From: Cryptomeria japonica
Lineage: Eukaryota; Streptophyta; Pinopsida; Cupressales; Cupressaceae
Reading direction: 5' to 3'
DNA length: 64,000 nt
Assembly: GCF_030272615.1 (NCBI RefSeq)
Contig: NC_081414.1
Span: forward strand, 239,727,233-239,791,232
The stretch's first letter is position 1. Every line of letters starts with the position of its first letter. Shown here piece by piece: positions 59,661 through 64,000 of the stretch. A model generated the notes under the pieces. It worked only from the letters and a program-made list of their open reading frames with translations, did no database searches and was not told where the DNA came from. Made by a program: the position numbers and the translations under genes.

Positions 59661-60570
59661 CTTTCCTAACTCCATGTTCTTTTCATACCACTCCAAAGGA
59701 GGTGACTTCATAGAGATGGCATCTCTTCTAAGAGGGGCCAACCTCATTTCATTACAATGCAAACTCAATATTACTTATTTGCAATTGTGGGCACTAATCT
59801 TGGGTCGGCCAACATTAGAAGATTCACATTAAAATATAATAAGTATATCTTAGTCAACCATCTTGTAATTACACTTTAACTTTAATTTTTCTAATTATTT
59901 CTAAAGATATGAATCATAATCTGAGCTCTTGTTCATCCCAATTCTACATACTTGATCAAAGCATGACAATTTCAAGCATGACAATTTGTTGTTTACCACT
60001 AAGATTTTTCATGCAATCTTTGATATCTATTAACATTTTCAAATTGTAGTTCTATCTCAAACCCCAAGCATCATAGTTAAGCGGACCTTTCTTAAACTTC
60101 TCATATTGAATACTTCTCTAACATCAATGACAATATGTGTGTTTATTCAATATTTTGATGCTAACTGAAGAACATAAAGATATTGTGTTGCCTTAAATAT
60201 TTTGCACCTAAGAAGACATAGAAGCTATAAAATAACATCATTACTAATAAAGTGAAGTAAACAAGTGTGGTGAATGAGAAATATGGTTAACCAAGGACAC
60301 TTTTTATACAAAATAAATTAAACCAAATATACAAATTGAATTTTGTTAATCCTCCATTATCCCAATATCCAATGGACGAGTGAGCCAAATGCTAACTACA
60401 AACCACATAAGTTCTTTTGTTAATTAAGTCACATTCATAATATTCCAAAAATATAAATTATATTATTGAAGAGAAGGAAAAGGAACCTAAAGAGGTGCTA
60501 CCTCTCTTCTAAAAATAATACTAATTTAAACAATAATTAGATTTATATCAAAATTAAATAGGTTCAAATT
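59660..60570. other. AT-rich, no gene
   Basis: No coding signal or repeat boundary found. Confidence 0.4.
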
Positions 60571-60768
60571 AATAAATGGTAAATAAAGTGTAAATGAAAC
60601 AAGAGTTGAGGATACTGGTTTTTAATAAGGTAATTTGTCAACTGATTATTATCTAGTAGTAATTGCTTAATAAATGGTAAATAAAGTGTAAATGAAACAA
60701 GAGTTGAGGATACTTAGTTTTCTAATAAGGTAATTTGTCAATTGATTATTATCTAGTAGTAATTGCAT
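60571..60768. repeat. 98-bp tandem duplication
   Basis: Two adjacent units (60571-60668, 60669-60768) starting AATAAATGGTAAATAAAGTG; only a few differences, so fairly recent. Confidence 0.95.
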
Positions 60769-60934
60769 TTCTATAGTAAGATTATACATGCAATTGTTAG
60801 ATCTTGTTAGACAACACAATTAGATAGAATTATTAGTGTGATTTTATCTACTAAACATTACAACCTTATGCTTTTTCTATGATTTCATCCATATTAATGC
60901 CAACCTGAGAATACCGCTTCCCCAAAATTACTAT

Positions 60935-61429
60935 ATGTCCTTGGGCAATGGGGCGGAGGTGAGGAAGTTTGTGATTGTGAACTCTCTAGACTTTGATGCT
61001 CTTCAAGAAACATGGTCTGCCATTACCAGGAATATTGAATTTCTGCTTAAGGTGGTTGGCATTCAAAACAGCTTCACGTCGGAATGGAGGGAAAATTTTC
61101 TTCGAGACGAAGAGTTAGCGGGTGCTGATGGATTTGGTATTCTGGAGAATGGAGATTTGGTTGATGGTAATGAGTGGGGTTTTGGGCTTGGCAAGGAGTG
61201 GTTCCCAAACAACTACCAACTCCCTAGGGAGAAGGCAGAATTGTTGGCTCACTCGAACTATGGCACTGAATGCCCTATAATCCTGGATGTGGCTCGTGCT
61301 CCTGTGGATGTTGACTCTGAAGACTCCCATTGCCTCCGGTTGTCACCTCTCTCTCTGGTTTCTCTATTTTGGTTATTGTCTTTTTTGTTTAAAGGCCTCT
61401 ATTATATACTTCCAGAGGTTGGCAACTGA
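60935..61429 (+). CDS. Unrecognised ORF in the retroposed segment
   Basis: 164 codons from MSLGNGAEVRK to a TGA at 61427-61429. It has an acidic middle (SEWRENFLRDEELAGADG; DGNEWGFGLGKEWF) and a hydrophobic C-terminal segment at about residues 138-158 (LSLVSLFWLLSFLFKGLYY) that could be a membrane helix but may simply be non-coding 3' sequence read in frame. The open frame is the longest uninterrupted plus-strand one in the window. No zinc knuckle, RT or other known domain. It may be the C-terminal end of a LINE ORF1 or a copied host gene; either way it is probably not expressed as a complete protein. Confidence 0.35.
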   Translation: MSLGNGAEVRKFVIVNSLDFDALQETWSAITRNIEFLLKVVGIQNSFTSEWRENFLRDEELAGADGFGILENGDLVDGNEWGFGLGKEWFPNNYQLPREKAELLAHSNYGTECPIILDVARAPVDVDSEDSHCLRLSPLSLVSLFWLLSFLFKGLYYILPEVGN

Positions 61430-61595
61430 TGTTTTGTACTTATCCAGCCTCCATTGCTGGTATTTTTGTATAAGGAATAGAGCTAGGGTAGGGGGTTTTC
61501 TTCTTGGTTCTTTCCCCCTACCGCTCTCACTGAAACAGGCCTCGTATTCTCTTATTTTGATTAATACAAGGATGTTGCCCCTCTGAAACTATTTA

Positions 61596-61599
61596 CTTA

Positions 61600-61630
<31 letters not shown>

Positions 61631-61640
61631 AATAATAATT
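61596..61640. repeat. (AAAT)n then (AAT)n tail
   Basis: Simple repeat at the 3' end of the retroposed segment. Confidence 0.95.
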
Positions 61641-63500
61641 GTGTGCCTCTCCTAAACTTATGCTTTTTAAAGTTGAAAAGGTAAATTAATTAATTGTTGA
61701 AGTTGAAGGAGTTACATTAAGACTTACACACAACTTAATCAATTAAAAATGAAGAGCACGTGCTAAGGAAACATGAAAAGAACACATTCTTTAGATTTGA
61801 TCAATCCTCACAATTTGAAAAGGTAAGGAGAGGAACTAATGGGAAGAAAAGATAAAATAATTAAAATTAAATAACATATGCTAAAGAAACAATAATTAAT
61901 TAAATATGAGTAAGATGACATTTTTGAGATTTAATCAATTGTAAATCTCTATTTTTAATATAGACTATGGAAATTTAGAGTTTTTAAAAGAATTTAATTA
62001 TTTATATCTTATTTTAGATAATACGTAAAGAATAAAAATATCAATTTATTAAACCTTCCTTTCACATTTTTTCATGAATTTATGAGATTGAAAAATGTCA
62101 ACAAAAATAACATTTAAATATGCTAACCATATATTAACCCCGTTACTTCCACATGGAAGAAAAAACGATTTAAAATCACAATGTATTTAACCATCTAATA
62201 AATGTTTCAATATAATTGTTTTAAAACCCTTTATCTTTAACTTTAAAAAAATCTTTTAAATCGTTCAACAATCAAAGTTTGTGAATCTAACTTTTGAACT
62301 TTATAAATTGAAGAAATTATTTATCTCCACTATGATTGATTTTAGAAATTTGGTGTTATAAGAACAAATTTATAGGAATGATAGATTATTTAGGTTTTGT
62401 TTTTTGTGGATTTTTTATAATTAAAAAAAAATGTCTATTTAAAATAATTTAATTTTTTATTTATAGCATTGTAAATAAAGTTATTTTTTAATTTTTATTT
62501 CTCAAAATATAGGTAATAAAATTAATTAACTGTTTTATAAGGATTTGACTCAAACTAAAACTACTTAAATTAAATTAAATTAAAAATTAAACTATTTTAT
62601 TAAAAACATTACATGACAAATTTCTTTTAAAAAATAAACCCAGCTATTGTAGTATTGTTTATGATTATAATTTTATACAAAAAAAAATTAAATCATTCTA
62701 TTTTTGAATACTTTTTTTTGTTCAAATCATAAATTTAATTTTAATCATTTTAATATATACAAAATAATTTAGTAACTTATAATCCTTAATTTAAATATCT
62801 TTTATTTAATCGTTAAAAAATGTTTTATTTCAATCTAATGTTTATATTATACAATTTTATAATTATTATTAGTTATTTATTAAAATGAGTTATAATTAAT
62901 ATTATATAAATATAATTACAATAATTTAAAATTATAATAATTAAGAATTACAACAAACATTTTAATTAAAATAAACAAGTTTATAATAGAAACAAACTTA
63001 AAAAATTTCAAATAAGATTTAGTATTTGTTCTTGAATGCAAAACTATAATAATAATGTTGCTCCATAAAAAATCAAATTATTTTGTACAAAATACTTGAT
63101 AAAACTCGCAAAATCTCTTTTGATGGAATGCAATTGTTTGAGAAGTTCCAAGGATGATTAAGGATCCACTTGAGTCCTCCATTTAATTCATGGGTGCTCC
63201 AAACCAATCTTTCTTTTTTTAGCATATGTAGAGTTTTTATCTAAGTTTATTCGTAATTCTAAAATTGTGCAGCGAGATCTACTATTGTTATCTTTATTTT
63301 AAAGTTCATTAAATGTTTATTCTTCCTAAGCACCTAAGTTTTGTAAAAAGTTTGGGGCTGGCATTGTTGTTGAAGACACCCTTCAAAGTTCCTTTTTCTA
63401 TCAGTAAAGGCAGAGCCAGCATTATATTGATTATGCAAAAAATTAATAGAGCTAACATAGCTAGTAGGTAATAGGTTTTTTAACAAGATTTATACAGATC
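61641..63500. other. Extremely AT-rich, gene-free region
   Basis: Long A/T stretches, densest at 61900-63060, with no ORF of note and no repeats longer than a few bases. It separates the transposon-rich part from the gene-like end at 63674. Confidence 0.6.
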
Positions 63501-63673
63501 ATGGAAGACATATATGTCCTTCAGAGATTAGCATGAAGTCTTAAAACTTTAACTTGAAAGAGTATAAGTCTGAATGGCAGATGCTTTACTGCCCTAAAAA
63601 CAAAAATATACTTGATAAGCCAAAATTTATCGCTGAAGTTTCAAACAAAAACTTATACAAAACTCAAAGAAAC

Positions 63674-64000
63674 CTAGCTTGCAATTTCCTTGTCGGCTTC
63701 ACATTGCAGGTTCACATTCCTCGCACTCCCACGGCCTCTACACGGAGGGCGGCCCCTGCCACGACCACGCCTAGACCCGCAATGACCCCTGTTAGCGCCA
63801 CCCTTGCCTGCCTACTCTGCTTGAGGGTTATCTTCTTCTGCTTTCATGGGCAATATGCCATTAAGTCTGGCAAATTGAATTAGGTCGTCCTCTCTGCCCT
63901 GGTCTTCTGGATTTTCTCCCAGAAACCGCCATTTAAGGTACCCAAGACCAGCTCCTGCAAAAACTTTGTGCCTATCCAAGTCCTTCCCTTTCAGGTCAAG
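63674..64000 (-). CDS. 3' end of an unidentified protein-coding gene (Arg/Gly-rich tail)
   Basis: On the minus strand an open frame enters from beyond 64000 and reads LDLKGKDLDRHKVFAGAG, LKWRFLGENPEDQGREDD and LIQFARLNGILPMKAEED before a TAG at 63814-63812. The same frame then stays open for 45 more codons that are strikingly basic (SRRGRGRGRPPCRGRGS, an AT-hook-like RGRGRP core) to a TAG at 63676-63674. GC content rises sharply relative to neighbours and codon choice looks native. Either the protein ends at the first TAG, or that TAG is a recent nonsense change of a protein with an RG-rich, DNA-binding-type tail. I cannot name the gene; exons further upstream lie outside the window. Confidence 0.5.

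Larger units (their letters stand above)
60905..61640 (+). mobile_element. Retroposed segment with (AAAT)n/(AAT)n tail
   Basis: Coding sequence, a 3'-UTR-like stretch ending TTGATTAATACAAGGATGTTG..., and the tail AAATAAATAAATAAATAAAT... (61596-61638) follow in this order on the plus strand. The 3' UTR and simple-repeat tail are typical of LINE-type retroposition. The 5' boundary (about 60905) is approximate, and no target duplication was found. Confidence 0.55.

Overview
The window looks like intergenic DNA from a very large, repeat-packed plant genome, most likely a gymnosperm of the conifer type. I infer this from three things. About 64 kb hold at most one plausible fragment of an ordinary gene. 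Almost everything recognisable is a decayed plant retroelement (Ty1/copia, Ty3/gypsy, and a plant L1 LINE carrying an RNase H domain) or a hAT transposon. Insertions are nested several deep and old enough to be full of stops and frameshifts. Gymnosperm rather than angiosperm is an impression from repeat style, not a proof.

Layout. 1-5022 (minus): an unrecognised ORF of about 520 codons split by one TGA, a possible 5'-UTR intron, a TATA box, and about 2.9 kb upstream of it a sharp LTR-like end. Between TATA box and LTR end lie 14 copies of a GC-rich hairpin at a ~166-bp period. 5023-7400 (plus): a hAT transposase pseudogene that this LTR end cuts into. 7477-8676 (minus): an LTR end with primer-binding site and its own small hairpin repeats. 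8677-14909 (minus): a probable solo LTR with minisatellites, itself split by another solo LTR (11020-14003, plus). 15180-15545: a copia RT fragment. 17733-17801: a perfect 26-bp hairpin. 18532-24855 (plus): a decayed copia element whose RNase H and 3' LTR are tandemly duplicated. 26740-29471 (minus): second copy of the 11-14 kb solo-LTR family. 32772-38420: LTR, copia integrase, and gypsy LTR plus gag fragments, with an ORF1-only L1 insertion (34394-36105) bounded by a 16-bp target duplication. 39235-42015: copia LTR (minus) and a well-bounded solo LTR (40868-42015, target duplication CCAAG). 42360-49010 (plus): a nearly complete but broken L1 whose endonuclease region carries a polyadenylated retrocopy. 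49015-51330: another decayed ORF ending in poly(A). 52085-59660: copia and LTR fragments, including a tandemly doubled LTR. 60571-61640: a 98-bp tandem repeat and a retroposed segment with an (AAAT)n tail. 61640-63500: extremely AT-rich. 63674-64000 (minus): what looks like the 3' end of a real gene with an arginine-glycine-rich tail.

How it fits together. No operon-like or pathway-level grouping is visible; the parts are linked by insertion history. The most distinctive pattern is that several unrelated LTR families here carry tandem arrays of short inverted-repeat (hairpin) modules. In the best case these sit upstream of a TATA box, so they would be promoter or chromatin elements rather than transcribed sequence. 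No rRNA, tRNA gene or CRISPR array was seen.
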